From Candidatus Obscuribacterales bacterium (GTDB taxonomy: Bacteria; Cyanobacteriota; Vampirovibrionia; Obscuribacterales; Obscuribacteraceae): DNA of 64,000 nucleotides. Every line of letters begins with the position of its first letter. Position 1 is the stretch's first letter. Of this stretch, positions 51,060 through 60,667 are shown in pieces. The notes beneath the pieces are model-generated. The model was not told the DNA's origin and did not search any database. It was given only the letters and a program-made list of their open reading frames with translations. The position numbers and the translations under genes are program-made. The DNA lies in contig JAIETF010000032.1 in the NCBI GenBank assembly GCA_019745415.1, positions 26,876 through 90,875 on the forward strand, written 5' to 3'.

Positions 51060-52463
51060 TTAGAAACGCGTCATTTCGGTAAAGTTGAAAGACTGCACCA
51101 GCATGGGCGGCACCACAGCAGGAACACCTTCTTCGCCGGCTGTCAGTCGACTGCGACCGAGACTGACTATGCTGTTCAATAAGTCGAAGAGGCTGACATT
51201 GAAACGCAAGTTTTTCACTGGTTCGGCGATACTGCCATTGCGCACGATGAAAGTACCATCTCTAGTCATTCCGGTAAGAAGTTTTGTGGACGGGTCCACT
51301 TCGCGAACATACCAGACTCGAGTCAAAAGAATTGCTTCTCGACCCAATTGGCAAGAGTCTTTTAGCAAATCATCCAGTTCTACTTCGCAGCCTGGAACGA
51401 CAATATTCAAAGGCATTTCACCCATGGTATTAGGCTCAGGCAGGGCATGGTTGGTAACGGCGAAATCTAGACCGGTTTTCTCGCTCAACTTTGCCGCCGA
51501 ACTTCGGCTTGTGACAATGCCTTTAAATACGCCGTTTTCGACGAGTGAGACCTTTTGCCTTGGCAGTCCGATGCCGTCGAATGGGGCTCCGTACTGCTCA
51601 CTGTGAGCATAATCATCGAAGGCGCTGAACTTTTCGCTGAAGAGCTTCTGTCCGAGTTTACCTCGCAGAGAGGATAGCTCGTCTAGGTGGCTGGTGGCGC
51701 TGAAGTCCCACCAGAGAAAAGCGAGCAAATCCATCACCGCCGAAGCTTCCAGTATGACTGGATATCTGCCTGGGTCGATGTCTCTCGGGTTGCGTCCAGC
51801 GATAGCCTTTTCCACGGCTCTATCGGCCAAGGCGGCCATGTCGATGTCCAAACGAGTGCTGAAGGCTTTCGCCCAGCCGGTGCTGTCGCCGCACATTGCT
51901 GTAACCGAGCATTCCAATTCGGTTTGTCTGGCAAACTGGAAGAGTCCGCGTGAGTTGCCGGTGGCCATGACCAAGTCGTTGGTCGAGACTATGCCTGCTA
52001 AACTGGCGCCTTTCCTGGCTGCAACTTCGATGGCGCTCAGCACCATGGCTGCTCGGTCGGCGGCTGTGATTGCGCTAGCTTTCTCGTCGAAGCGTTGGAA
52101 GCGGGGCAATTTCTTGCCTTCGCCTTTGCTTGGGGGCTTGGGAAGGGAAGCACTAGTTTCCTCTTCGCTTTTCATCAAATTGGTAGAAAGCAGCGCCAGC
52201 TCAATTAACTCTTCCAGACCGCGCCGGTCAAGTTTTTCACCACTGACTCGCACTTGCTCGCCGTTAGCGATAAGGCGCAGGGAGACCTGGTCTATTTGGC
52301 TGGTCTGATTCTGGGTCATCAGATTTTCGGCAAAACGCGAAGTGGAGCGTTTCTCTGAAGTGACAGTGGCTTCCAGAGCAATCGGGCGTTTGCGGCTGGA
52401 CATTTTCTCAGCCAGAGCCACGGCTTCTTCTACGACCTTTTCACATTTGCTTTCGGTGAGCAT
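51060..52463 (-). CDS. tldE: TldE/PmbA-like metalloprotease partner
   Basis: The 467-residue protein starts at an ATG whose first base is also the last base of the TldD stop (TGATG), so translation is coupled. TldE-like features are the N-terminal 'AALSTNLM' helix region, the long central alpha/beta body ('MDLLAFLWWDFSAT') and the C-terminal pattern 'LPEPNTMGEMPLNIVVPG' with 'VRNGSIAEPVKNLRFNVS'. It lacks a HExxxH zinc motif of its own, as TldE does. Together TldD/TldE degrade small proteins such as CcdA in the cytosol and mature some peptides. Confidence 0.85.
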   Translation of the reverse strand: MLTESKCEKVVEEAVALAEKMSSRKRPIALEATVTSEKRSTSRFAENLMTQNQTSQIDQVSLRLIANGEQVRVSGEKLDRRGLEELIELALLSTNLMKSEEETSASLPKPPSKGEGKKLPRFQRFDEKASAITAADRAAMVLSAIEVAARKGASLAGIVSTNDLVMATGNSRGLFQFARQTELECSVTAMCGDSTGWAKAFSTRLDIDMAALADRAVEKAIAGRNPRDIDPGRYPVILEASAVMDLLAFLWWDFSATSHLDELSSLRGKLGQKLFSEKFSAFDDYAHSEQYGAPFDGIGLPRQKVSLVENGVFKGIVTSRSSAAKLSEKTGLDFAVTNHALPEPNTMGEMPLNIVVPGCEVELDDLLKDSCQLGREAILLTRVWYVREVDPSTKLLTGMTRDGTFIVRNGSIAEPVKNLRFNVSLFDLLNSIVSLGRSRLTAGEEGVPAVVPPMLVQSFNFTEMTRF

Positions 52464-53941
52464 CAATGGCCTCCGCTTTGCGCGATACCGACCGAGAGTT
52501 TGCGGAAGCGAGCCGGGCTGGCGCCGTGTCCTGTCCACATGGTTTGCATCGGTTGACCTTTGCCGCAGTTGGGGGTGCCCCAATGCACGTATTCAGTCTC
52601 ACCACAAATGGCATCGCATGAGTTCCAGAATTCCGGCGTAATGCCGCTATAGCTGGGGTTTTTGAACATGCGCCCGATTTTGCCGTTTTTGATTTCGTAA
52701 CCGACTTCGGTAGAGAACTGGAAATTGTAACGCATGCTGTCGATAGACCAAGAGCGGTTTGTTTCCAGATAGAGACCGTCTTTGGTGTCTTCGATCAGGG
52801 CTTCTAGGCTGCCTTGTCCTGGCTTCAGCGAGATGTTGGTCATGCGAATGATAGGCGCGAAATGCCATGACTCAGCTCGCATGGCACCGCCAGAACGGTT
52901 TAAGCCAATCAGCAGGGCAGTGTCTCTGGAGCTGAGATAGCCTTGAAACTTGCCTGCCTTAACCAAGTCCACGCATTGGGCTTGCACGCCCTCATCGTCA
53001 AATCCGAAACTGCCGAGGGCGCCTGGAGCGGTGGCATCAGCAACGAGGTTGACTATGTCTGAGCCGTATTTGAGTGCGCCAAGCTTGTCTGGTGTCAGGA
53101 ATGAAGCGCCGGCGAAATTGATCTCCTGCAAGAGAGCGCGGTCGAGTTCAGAGGGATGACCCATGGATTCGTGGATTTGCAAAGCCAGCTGGGAGGAACC
53201 GATGATCGTATCGATATTGCCTTTTGGGCATGGTTCGGCTTTCAGCAGGTCTACTGCAAGCTTGCCTGTTTTGGCGGCGTTTCCGACTAGGTTCCAGCGT
53301 TCCACCATTTCGAACCCGGCTTGCTCGTACTGCCCGAAGCTGCACGGGTAGGAAGCCCTTTGTTGATCTCCTTCACCAGATGCGGTGGCTTCGACAAGGC
53401 AACCCGACCTGATTGACAGCTGGTCTATCAAGGCTCCTTCGCTATTTGCGTAGAACTGGTGGTCTTTGATGAAATGCAAAAAACCTTGGGCGAGTGTCAC
53501 TCCGGCAACAGAGAGAACTGCGGCGGCGCTGTCCAGCAAAATCTTCAGTTTTTCGTCAAGTTCGACGCTGAATGGGTCGATCAGATGCGGTGAAGTCCAG
53601 CTGGCTCGCCACGGTTTTTCCGGGACTAGTTTGATTGGGGTGTGGCGACAACCGCCGCTGGCTTTGGCTATCTCATAGGCTTCTTGGGCGCAGCGTCTGA
53701 TTGATTTTTCAGACAGGTCTTGCGAGGCGGCGAAACCCCATCCCCCTCTGGCCAAGATGCGGATGCCGATGCCTTGCGATTCGCCGCCTGTAAGCGCTGC
53801 CAGCTTGAGGTTCTTCGTCTGAATGAATTCGCTTTGTCGATTGAGCAGTCTGGCATCTGCGAATTCAGCGCCGGCTTTCAATGCTTGCTGGACGGCAAGC
53901 TCTACCAAAAACTCTTTTCCACTGAGGCTTCTCTTCAACAT
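52463..53941 (-). CDS. tldD: TldD-like zinc metalloprotease
   Basis: The start at 53941 is chosen because the 63 codons before it are Ser/Pro/Leu-rich and look non-coding. AGGG lies just before the ATG. The 492-residue protein has the TldD zinc motif 'IHESMGHPSELD', the surrounding 'INFAGASFLT' and 'LKYGSDIVNLVADATAPGALGSFGFDDEGV', and the late 'RMTNISLKPGQGSLEALIEDTKDGLYLE'. It is the catalytic half of the TldD/TldE protease, with the tldE gene overlapping its stop by one base. The pair forms one unit without other genes. Confidence 0.9.
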   Translation of the reverse strand: MLKRSLSGKEFLVELAVQQALKAGAEFADARLLNRQSEFIQTKNLKLAALTGGESQGIGIRILARGGWGFAASQDLSEKSIRRCAQEAYEIAKASGGCRHTPIKLVPEKPWRASWTSPHLIDPFSVELDEKLKILLDSAAAVLSVAGVTLAQGFLHFIKDHQFYANSEGALIDQLSIRSGCLVEATASGEGDQQRASYPCSFGQYEQAGFEMVERWNLVGNAAKTGKLAVDLLKAEPCPKGNIDTIIGSSQLALQIHESMGHPSELDRALLQEINFAGASFLTPDKLGALKYGSDIVNLVADATAPGALGSFGFDDEGVQAQCVDLVKAGKFQGYLSSRDTALLIGLNRSGGAMRAESWHFAPIIRMTNISLKPGQGSLEALIEDTKDGLYLETNRSWSIDSMRYNFQFSTEVGYEIKNGKIGRMFKNPSYSGITPEFWNSCDAICGETEYVHWGTPNCGKGQPMQTMWTGHGASPARFRKLSVGIAQSGGH

Positions 53942-54209
53942 GAACCCTAATTTATCATCTTGACTGCACCTTAACGAAAGCAAAGTAATCTCTTCCGTCG
54001 CTGTGGGTTCAGATCTGCCACGTGATAGCTGGCAATCAGGCGGCTTGAGAGATAGTGGCGGCTTAAAGTCTTTAGGTCTTGTGCACTGAAAGAGAAAGAA
54101 AAGATGGGACAAGGCTAAGAGACTCGGCAAAGTAATTACAAGTCTTAATTAGATTCTGAATTCAGAATCTAGATTTAGTTTTAGTAACTTTGCAGCTTTG
54201 ATGGCCGGG

Positions 54210-55055
54210 CTAGCGCTTGGCATCTGGTTGTTCAAAAGGGCTCTCTAAGTTTTTTAAGAACGTCTCGACTAGGTCTATGACCCTACTGACGTCAACGTCT
54301 TTGCTGAAGCCATGATCTGCTCCGGGCAAAAGGTGGTTGGTGGTTATTGCTTGTTGTGATTCCAGAAATTCCTTCCAGTCTTTGCTGTTTCGCGCAACCG
54401 GAACTATCAAGTCGTTTTCTCCTTCAATATGCAAGACTGGTAAGTTCTTGAGACGCTCCGCCGCCAGCGCTCGGCTTGGTATCAGCTCACCGTTTTCAAG
54501 CTCCGCCTTGAACTCTTTGCTCATCTTGAAAATTGGAGCGTTCATGTATATCGAGGTTCGTACTCCGTCAAAGCCCATCGGATATCGTCTCTTAAGCTCC
54601 TGGGCGAGATTGAAGGGGGCTTGCAACATGGTGAGGCTATTTACCAAGGACCGACATTTTTCCAAGCTCAAGAGGGCAATCAATCCTCCTAGGCTATAGC
54701 CAACTAAATGCAAAGATTTCTCTGGGCTTTGTTCTTTCAGAAATCGCAAAGCTGCGCTAGAGTCTTGGAGCATTTGCCTGGGAGTATATGCCTCGTTTTC
54801 GCCTTCACTCTCGCCGCAGCCGGTAAAATCAAAGCGAAGACAGTCATAGCCATGTTGGCAAAGTTCAGCAGCCATTCGTAAGAAAAGACCGTTGTATTCT
54901 TGCTTGTTGCCGCCCAAGCTGTGCAAAAAGAGGATGGCAGCTTGCCTTTCCCCTGGTTTTCCCTTCAGCCAATTACCGAGAAGTTTGTAATGGTTAAGAC
55001 CATCCCAAGACTGAGACGGTATTTCCACTCTCTCGCCCAATAGTGCGCTGCGCAA
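54210..55055 (-). CDS. Alpha/beta hydrolase
   Basis: The 281-residue protein has the alpha/beta hydrolase order: 'AILFLHSLGGNKQEY' oxyanion strand, nucleophile Ser in 'LVGYSLGGLIA', Asp in 'EGENDLIVPV' and His in 'LPGADHGFSKDV'. Esterase or lipase activity is likely; the natural substrate is not clear. The start is TTG at 55055 with a poor ribosome binding site, and the true start may be a GTG ten codons in. It shows no signal peptide. It is in mixed-codon style and sits 30 bases downstream of the coiled-coil protein gene on the same strand. Confidence 0.85.
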   Translation of the reverse strand: MRSALLGERVEIPSQSWDGLNHYKLLGNWLKGKPGERQAAILFLHSLGGNKQEYNGLFLRMAAELCQHGYDCLRFDFTGCGESEGENEAYTPRQMLQDSSAALRFLKEQSPEKSLHLVGYSLGGLIALLSLEKCRSLVNSLTMLQAPFNLAQELKRRYPMGFDGVRTSIYMNAPIFKMSKEFKAELENGELIPSRALAAERLKNLPVLHIEGENDLIVPVARNSKDWKEFLESQQAITTNHLLPGADHGFSKDVDVSRVIDLVETFLKNLESPFEQPDAKR

Positions 55056-55085
55056 TTTTTTTCCGGCCTCTTTATTTTGAGCACA

Positions 55086-55670
55086 TCAGAAATGTTTATG
55101 GCAATTTAGTTTACGCTCTTGGCTCAAGAGTTTGTATTCGATTTCCCTGACTTGGCTGTGCAGATCGTCAAGAAGAACTTCTGCATGCGCCAGAATTTCG
55201 CTATTTTTGTGCCCAGGATATTTGCCCAGTATATCGTCCATTTCTGCTATGGCACCCAGAAGCCTTTGTCTTTCCCGTAGAAGTGCTCTGTAATTATTTT
55301 CTTCTACGCAACGTTGTTTCAAGGTCATGCCGTCGCCCTTTAGTTCAGCTTGCTGTTTTTCATAAATCTGTCTATCTAGTTCAAAGCCGAGAAACAAGTT
55401 CTCAAGAAAAAAGAGAATGCCGGTTACTAGTGAGATAAAGCCGGTGCCCAAGCAAATTGCTAGGTAGGCTAGAAAATCTAGAAAGTAGAAGAACCATTCC
55501 TTTGAGGCTTTTGCCCAGTCGGCGCTGTGGTCTCGCTCTGCTTCAGCTTTAAACAGAGTCTCTAGGCAGTGAAGGCAGGGGGTGCTGTCTTGTCTGTGTG
55601 CAGTTGCCGCAGTTTGCAACTGCCATTGCGATTTTTGCGCTCTTACTTCTTTCATATTTTCTTCTTGCAT
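55086..55670 (-). CDS. Hypothetical membrane protein with C-terminal coiled coil
   Basis: The 194-residue protein has a polar N-terminus with 'CLHC' (a CxxC that may bind metal), a long hydrophobic stretch at about residues 58-95 ('FFYFLDFLAYLAICLGTGFISLVTGILFFL') and a 100-residue helical, charged C-terminus that reads as a coiled coil ('LRERQRLLGAIAEMDDIL', 'VREIEYKLLSQERKL'). An alternative start is the ATG five codons in. The family is unknown. Three 11-base direct repeats lie upstream. Confidence 0.6.
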   Translation of the reverse strand: MQEENMKEVRAQKSQWQLQTAATAHRQDSTPCLHCLETLFKAEAERDHSADWAKASKEWFFYFLDFLAYLAICLGTGFISLVTGILFFLENLFLGFELDRQIYEKQQAELKGDGMTLKQRCVEENNYRALLRERQRLLGAIAEMDDILGKYPGHKNSEILAHAEVLLDDLHSQVREIEYKLLSQERKLNCHKHF

Positions 55671-55793
55671 ATTTGCGTCTTCTTGGCAGTGGTTACTCTG
55701 GTTTTATAGCCTTCTGCGTCCTCGGCTTTTAGGTGCTTTCGCACAGTCTTTCTTGACAGAAAATGCTGTTTGCATTTCTTGGTCTGAGAATCG

Positions 55794-55826
55794 GCGGGTT
55801 CTCAGCGGGTTCTCAGCGGGTTCCTC
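55794..55826 (+). repeat. Three tandem 11-bp repeats
   Basis: The unit GCGGGTTCTCA occurs twice perfectly and a third time with small changes (GCGGGTTCCTC), upstream of the coiled-coil gene. It may be a slippage-prone site in a promoter region. Confidence 0.8.
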
Positions 55827-55916
55827 GTATAGCGCTGGGTGAAAACAGGTTCGGTCCGTCGATTGCTAAATACTAAAAGAAGTAATAGAAAGGGCTAAAA
55901 GAAAAACGAAGAAGAA

Positions 55917-55953
55917 GAATCCGGGAGAACTAACTAACAGTTCTCCCGGATTC
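55917..55953 (-). terminator. Terminator of the AidB-like gene
   Basis: A 15-bp perfect stem (55917-55931 with 55939-55953) is followed on the minus strand by TTCTTCTTCGTTTTTC. Confidence 0.92.
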
Positions 55954-55966
55954 AGACCTGCCTAAA

Positions 55967-57721
55967 TCAGGCGCCAAAGGCGGCTTCGACAATGTTTTGC
56001 AGCATGGAGGCACTGCCTCTTCCGCTCTTGCTCACGGCCAGATTGCCGAAAGCAAGCGCTCCGCTTGCCAGTCGGGCTCTGATGAAGGCATTTGCGCGGG
56101 CGGGTTCCGCTTGCTCGATCATGACTTTAGCCTGCAGGGCCAGAGCCAGCATCTCGACAAAGGAGCGTGCTCCCGCCTCGTCGGCAAAAGCGTTAACCTG
56201 CTCTTGCTTGGTGGCCCGCTTGCCGGTACTGGCGCTTTTCGCTTTTGCCTTAGCCTTTGCAAAGCCGGCCTTGATTGCCGCTACCGACTTTTCGATGCGA
56301 GCCAGATGGGCATCGTAGATGCGATTCTTGCCCTGCATCTGCTTCAGCTCGCCGATGATCACATCGAGAGTTTCGGGCGACTGTGCCACGGCTCTCAGCA
56401 CATCAAGGCAGATAACGTTACCAGAGCCCTCCCAGATCCCCAGCAAGGGGCTTTCGCGGAAGAGTCGGGGCATTGGACCCTCTTCGACATAACCATTGCC
56501 TCCCAGGCATTCCAGAGCTTCCGCCACATGCATGGGTGCGCGCTTGCATACCCAGTATTTGGCGATGGCACTGCCGATGCGCTTGAAGAGCGCTTCGGCT
56601 GGCGACTGCTCGTGTTGGTCGTACGATCTGGCCACGCGCATGGTCAAGCGAATTGCTGCTTCCGATTCCAGAGCCAGGTCGGCAAGCACATTGAGCATCA
56701 GTGGTTGGTCCACCAGCTTTTTGCCGAAGGCGCTGCGATGGCGTGCGTGATTGATGGCTTGCATGGTGGCTTGGCGCATCAAGGCTGAGGCGCCGAGCAT
56801 GCAGTCGAGGCGCGTGTGATTGACCATCTCGATGATTGTCGAGACGCCCTTGCCCTCAGCTCCGATCAGAAAGCCCTGGGCATCGACAAACTCCAATTCG
56901 GAGCTGGCGTTGGACTTGTTGCCGAGCTTGCTCTTTAATCTTTGGATGCGCAAGCTGTTCTTTTCGCCGTTTTCTTTGAAGCGGGGCACGAGGAAGCAGG
57001 AGACTCCCTTTTCGGTCTGGGCGAGAACGAGAAAGGCATCCGACATCGGTGCCGAGCAGAACCACTTGTGTCCGGTCAGTTTGTATTCCTGGCCGGGACC
57101 GACCTTTTGAGGGCGAGAGTCGGCAGGCACAGCCTTGGTGGTATTGGCTCGGACGTCTGAGCCTCCCTGCTTTTCGGTCATGCCCATGCCGAAAGTGACG
57201 CCCTTCTTTTGGGAAGCGGGCAGGAAGCGACCATCGTACTCGTTAGAGAGGATGAGCGGTTCCCAGCGCGCTGCCACGTCGGGCTGTTTGCGCAGGGCGG
57301 GAATAACCGAGTAGGTCATTGAGACTGGGCAGCAGTGTCCGGCTTCGTTCTGGAAAGCCATGTAGAGCATGGCCGCTCTGGCTACATGGGCGCCGTCTCG
57401 TCGTTCCACCCAAGGCAGGTTGTGCAGCCCATAGGAAAGGGAGGTCTGCATGAGATTGTGATAGGCCGGATGAAAGTCGACCTGGTCGATGCGATGCCCG
57501 AAGCGGTCGTGGGTGCGCAGAACTGGGTCATAGTCATTGGCTTGAATTGCCCATTCGATGGCTTCTTTGCTGCCCAGTTTCGCTCCCAGCGAGGTGAGCT
57601 TTTCCTTGGCCCAGTCGGCGCCGTACAACTGAATCAGTTGCTGCAGCACTTGGTCTTGCAAAAACAGGTTATAGTCGACAAGAGGCTGGCTCTGGTTGAA
57701 TACATTGTGTGTTTCAGTCAT
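55967..57721 (-). CDS. AidB-like acyl-CoA dehydrogenase
   Basis: The start at 57721 has AAAGGG seven bases upstream; an earlier frame start adds a basic piece. The 584-residue protein has the AidB-type opening 'NQSQPLVDYNLF', the FAD-binding 'GMGMTEKQGGSDVRAN', 'LTGHKWFCSAPMSDAFLVLAQ' and the ACAD core ending with 'LGGNGYVEEGPMPRLFRESPLLGIWEGSGN'. AidB proteins bind FAD and are linked to the alkylation response; other members oxidise acyl-CoA. A Lys/Ala-rich insert ('AKAKAKAKSASTGKRATK') near the C-terminus is unusual. It is a single gene. Confidence 0.9.
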   Translation of the reverse strand: MTETHNVFNQSQPLVDYNLFLQDQVLQQLIQLYGADWAKEKLTSLGAKLGSKEAIEWAIQANDYDPVLRTHDRFGHRIDQVDFHPAYHNLMQTSLSYGLHNLPWVERRDGAHVARAAMLYMAFQNEAGHCCPVSMTYSVIPALRKQPDVAARWEPLILSNEYDGRFLPASQKKGVTFGMGMTEKQGGSDVRANTTKAVPADSRPQKVGPGQEYKLTGHKWFCSAPMSDAFLVLAQTEKGVSCFLVPRFKENGEKNSLRIQRLKSKLGNKSNASSELEFVDAQGFLIGAEGKGVSTIIEMVNHTRLDCMLGASALMRQATMQAINHARHRSAFGKKLVDQPLMLNVLADLALESEAAIRLTMRVARSYDQHEQSPAEALFKRIGSAIAKYWVCKRAPMHVAEALECLGGNGYVEEGPMPRLFRESPLLGIWEGSGNVICLDVLRAVAQSPETLDVIIGELKQMQGKNRIYDAHLARIEKSVAAIKAGFAKAKAKAKSASTGKRATKQEQVNAFADEAGARSFVEMLALALQAKVMIEQAEPARANAFIRARLASGALAFGNLAVSKSGRGSASMLQNIVEAAFGA

Positions 57722-57961
57722 GGCTGAACCCTTTGAGATAAGTCTTCTCCGGCTTCTTTCGATACCTTTTTCCGGCATACCAAACTAGACCGTCCCCGAG
57801 AGGGCGGCTTGCTCGGTCTGTAGTGGAATGGTGAGCCTAGAGGCTCTTGAATCGGCGCGGAGGGTAGACCATTAGAGGTGTGAGAAAGAAAAGGACTTAT
57901 GCAGTCTAGAAAAGTTACTAGCCAAGTACTAGTTCTGGTTTTCAGAACTAACTAATAAAAG

Positions 57962-57993
57962 GAGCCGGGCTAGTTTTGCTAATAGCCCGGCTC
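57962..57993 (-). terminator. Terminator of proS
   Basis: An 11-bp perfect stem (57962-57972 with 57983-57993) is followed on the minus strand by CTTTTATT. Confidence 0.9.
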
Positions 57994-58019
57994 GCGCTAA
58001 GAGGTTGTAAAGCGAGTGC

Positions 58020-59516
58020 TTAATAGGCTTTGGCGAAGATAGCCTTTCGGCTTGTCTCTCTGCCTGTGTACATACATTTGCCTTTAGGAGCGCCCTCATG
58101 GTTCAAGGCGAAAGGCAGGCATCTGATGGTTGCCTTGCATTCGTCTTTAATCTTGCCTTCGTCTTCGCTGCTGCCATCCCAAAAGACTTCGACAAAAACC
58201 GACTTTTCTTTTAGTATTGACTTTAGCTCTTCATAGGTTTGGGCCTTGACTGTATTCTCTTCTCTAAATTTGAGTGCTCGCTCAAAAATCGCCTTTTGAA
58301 CTGTCTCTAGCAGGTTGGTTATAGTTTCGGTCAAGCCGTCTCTGGAAACGCCCCGCATTTTTTCTTTGTCGTCCCGGCGTGCGATTTCAACAACGCCGTT
58401 GCTGATATCTTTCGGACCAATATTGATGCGTACTGGAACACCGCGCAATTCCCAGTGATTGAACTTATAACCGGGGGTATAGTTGTCGCGGTCGTCGAGA
58501 TGGGTGCGAATGCCTGCTTTAGCCAGTTCTTGTTCAAGGGAACGGGCGCTTGCCAGTACAGTTTCTTTCTCGACATCGCTTTTGTAGATGGGTACGATAA
58601 CCACCTGAATCGGGGCGATGCGGGGAGGCAGAATAAGTCCCTTCTCGTCACCATGTCCCAGCACAACGGCGCCGATTAAGCGTGTGGAAACACCCCAGCT
58701 GGTTTGCCAGGCGAATTCGAGCTGCCCAGATTGACTCTGGAACTTGATTTCGAAAGCTTTGGCGAAGTTTTGTCCGAGGAAATGCGAAGTGCCGGCCTGC
58801 AGAGCCTTGCCGTCTCTCATCATGGCTTCGATACAATAGGTGCGAACGGCGCCGGCAAACCGTTCTCTTTCGGTCTTTTCGCCGGTGAGAACCGGCAGAG
58901 CCAGCCAGTCTTCCGCTAGTTTTCGATAGCATTCAAGCATGGTGCGCGCTTCGTCTTCTGCTTCTTCCGCGGTGGCATGAGCAGTATGACCTTCCTGCCA
59001 GAGAAACTCGGCGGTTCTCAGAAACAGACGGGTGCGCATTTCCCAGCGCACGACGTTGGCCCACTGGTTGATGAGTAGCGGCAAGTCGCGCCACGATTGC
59101 ACCCATTTGGCAAACATATAGTTGATGATCGTTTCAGAAGTTGGGCGCACAATCAGCGGCTCTTCCAATTTCTTGCCGCCACCATGGGTTACTACGGCGC
59201 ATTCAGGTGCGAAGCCTTCCACGTGCTCTGCTTCTTTTTTTAGAAAAGACTCAGGTATAAAGAGCGGAAAATAAGCATTGGAGTGCCCTGTTTCTTTGAT
59301 CATGTCATCGAGGGCTTTTTTGATATTCTCCCAAAGGGCGTAGCCGTAAGGTCGGATAACCATGCAGCCTTTGACGGGAGCATAATCGGCTAGCTCCGCT
59401 CCGGTAACCGTGTCGGTATACCAGCGTGTATTGCCGCCTATGCCGCCTTCATCAAGGAAATCTTCGTTGATTTCTTCTTGGGGCGCTACTGTTTGAGCCT
59501 TTCCATCAGAGGACAT
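58020..59516 (-). CDS. proS: Prolyl-tRNA synthetase, type 3 (eukaryote/archaeal-like)
   Basis: The start at 59516 has AGGAG six bases upstream. The 498-residue protein has the class II motifs ('[25 protein letters not shown]' with motif 2 '[23 protein letters not shown]') and '[18 protein letters not shown]' for motif 3. An anticodon-binding domain and a C-terminal zinc-like region that ends in Tyr follow. It lacks the YbaK-type editing insertion of the bacterial form, so it is the ProRS found in archaea, eukaryotes and some bacteria. It charges tRNA-Pro. Confidence 0.95.
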   Translation of the reverse strand: MSSDGKAQTVAPQEEINEDFLDEGGIGGNTRWYTDTVTGAELADYAPVKGCMVIRPYGYALWENIKKALDDMIKETGHSNAYFPLFIPESFLKKEAEHVEGFAPECAVVTHGGGKKLEEPLIVRPTSETIINYMFAKWVQSWRDLPLLINQWANVVRWEMRTRLFLRTAEFLWQEGHTAHATAEEAEDEARTMLECYRKLAEDWLALPVLTGEKTERERFAGAVRTYCIEAMMRDGKALQAGTSHFLGQNFAKAFEIKFQSQSGQLEFAWQTSWGVSTRLIGAVVLGHGDEKGLILPPRIAPIQVVIVPIYKSDVEKETVLASARSLEQELAKAGIRTHLDDRDNYTPGYKFNHWELRGVPVRINIGPKDISNGVVEIARRDDKEKMRGVSRDGLTETITNLLETVQKAIFERALKFREENTVKAQTYEELKSILKEKSVFVEVFWDGSSEDEGKIKDECKATIRCLPFALNHEGAPKGKCMYTGRETSRKAIFAKAY

Positions 59517-59664
59517 AAGGTTCTCCTGCATTTATATGTTGGGGTCGGTCAACTAGTATATTACTAATGCTCTCAACGGCTCTCGGAAGTTATACTTATG
59601 AAAAGAGCCCGGTTAAATTCGCGCTTGCTTTATTACCGATCCTGACCACGCGGAGTCCGTCGGA

Positions 59665-60627
59665 GTGCAACTCTCTGGTGAATTAGCCAAAGTAAGTTTT
59701 GCCAATCTCCTACAGCTTGTCAGGAGTGGCGGTTTGGCTGGAAAGATTACCATATCCCAAGGGGCCCGCCTTGGCGCCATTTTGATCGATGGTGGACTGC
59801 CCGTGCACGCTGAGGTGGAGGGTCTAGTAGGCAAAGAAGCGATATTTGAATTCTTCCTCTGGAAAAGCGGCACTTTCTCTTTTACAGAGGGAATAGCGGC
59901 TGCCGGAGGACGCACTATCTTTCTTAATACCGCCGGTGATACCTATGATACTTTCGATAGGCTGCTCAAAGATGGCTTGGCTTATCTAGAAGCCAAGCAA
60001 CATCTTGATGAACTCGGGGTGGGGCCGGATAGCGTTTTGAAAGTGGTCGAAGACAGAGACCGCGGTGACTATGCCCGCAAATTGATGACCAACCCAGGGC
60101 TGGAGCGCATAGATGGAGTGCGCTCGGTTTCTGAATCGCTAAGTCATCTCTCTCTTTCGGGGCGCGAATTGACCTTGATTATTGCCGACTGGTTCGCAGG
60201 CGGGCTGGTGCAGTTGGCGCGCGTGCCGGGTAATGAGAATTCAGTTGAGCTGCCCGACTGGGTTGTGGCGCGTCTCAAGCAAGACAATCAAGACCTGGCT
60301 AAGGCGATAGTCGACATGGTCATTTGGGTCGATCGTGTTAAATGCTGGATGTATCAGACAGATGCCGACTTTATGCGCATTATAAACTCGCTAAAGACCG
60401 ATCAGGCAGCCACTATTAGGACTTCAGAAAGTCAGGCTTCCGAGAGTCTTGCCAATCGAGGCAATGGACCTATGGCTAATGGTGTTAGCTTAGGCTCTGG
60501 CGGCGCGTCAAATGCCGGGGCAAATACTAGCTCAAGTACTACCTCAAACACCGGGTCAGCCAGCAGTGTGTCGGCTTATGGCGGTGCTGCCGGAGATGTA
60601 ACTGCCCCGGCCAAGCCACCAATTTAG
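59665..60627 (+). CDS. DUF4388 (PatA N-terminal-like) domain protein
   Basis: The start is GTG with GGAG eight bases before. The 320-residue protein begins with the DUF4388 pattern 'LSGELAKVSFANLLQLVRSGGLAGKITIS', then 'GAILIDGGLPVHAEVEGLVGKEAIFEFFLWKSGTFSF'. DUF4388 occurs in bacterial signalling proteins linked to two-component regulators, and PatA is the cyanobacterial example. A second alpha/beta part of about 130 residues follows, and then a Ser/Gly/Ala/Asn-rich tail of 55 residues. No kinase or receiver domain is seen in it. Confidence 0.85.
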   Translation: MQLSGELAKVSFANLLQLVRSGGLAGKITISQGARLGAILIDGGLPVHAEVEGLVGKEAIFEFFLWKSGTFSFTEGIAAAGGRTIFLNTAGDTYDTFDRLLKDGLAYLEAKQHLDELGVGPDSVLKVVEDRDRGDYARKLMTNPGLERIDGVRSVSESLSHLSLSGRELTLIIADWFAGGLVQLARVPGNENSVELPDWVVARLKQDNQDLAKAIVDMVIWVDRVKCWMYQTDADFMRIINSLKTDQAATIRTSESQASESLANRGNGPMANGVSLGSGGASNAGANTSSSTTSNTGSASSVSAYGGAAGDVTAPAKPPI

Positions 60628-60667
60628 TCTGATTTATTCTAATCTAGTCTAATTGAATTGCCGGGGA

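Noticed and set aside
52464..52583. N-terminal extension of the TldE frame
   Set aside because: It overlaps the tldD coding region in another frame; the TGATG start at 52463 is far better.
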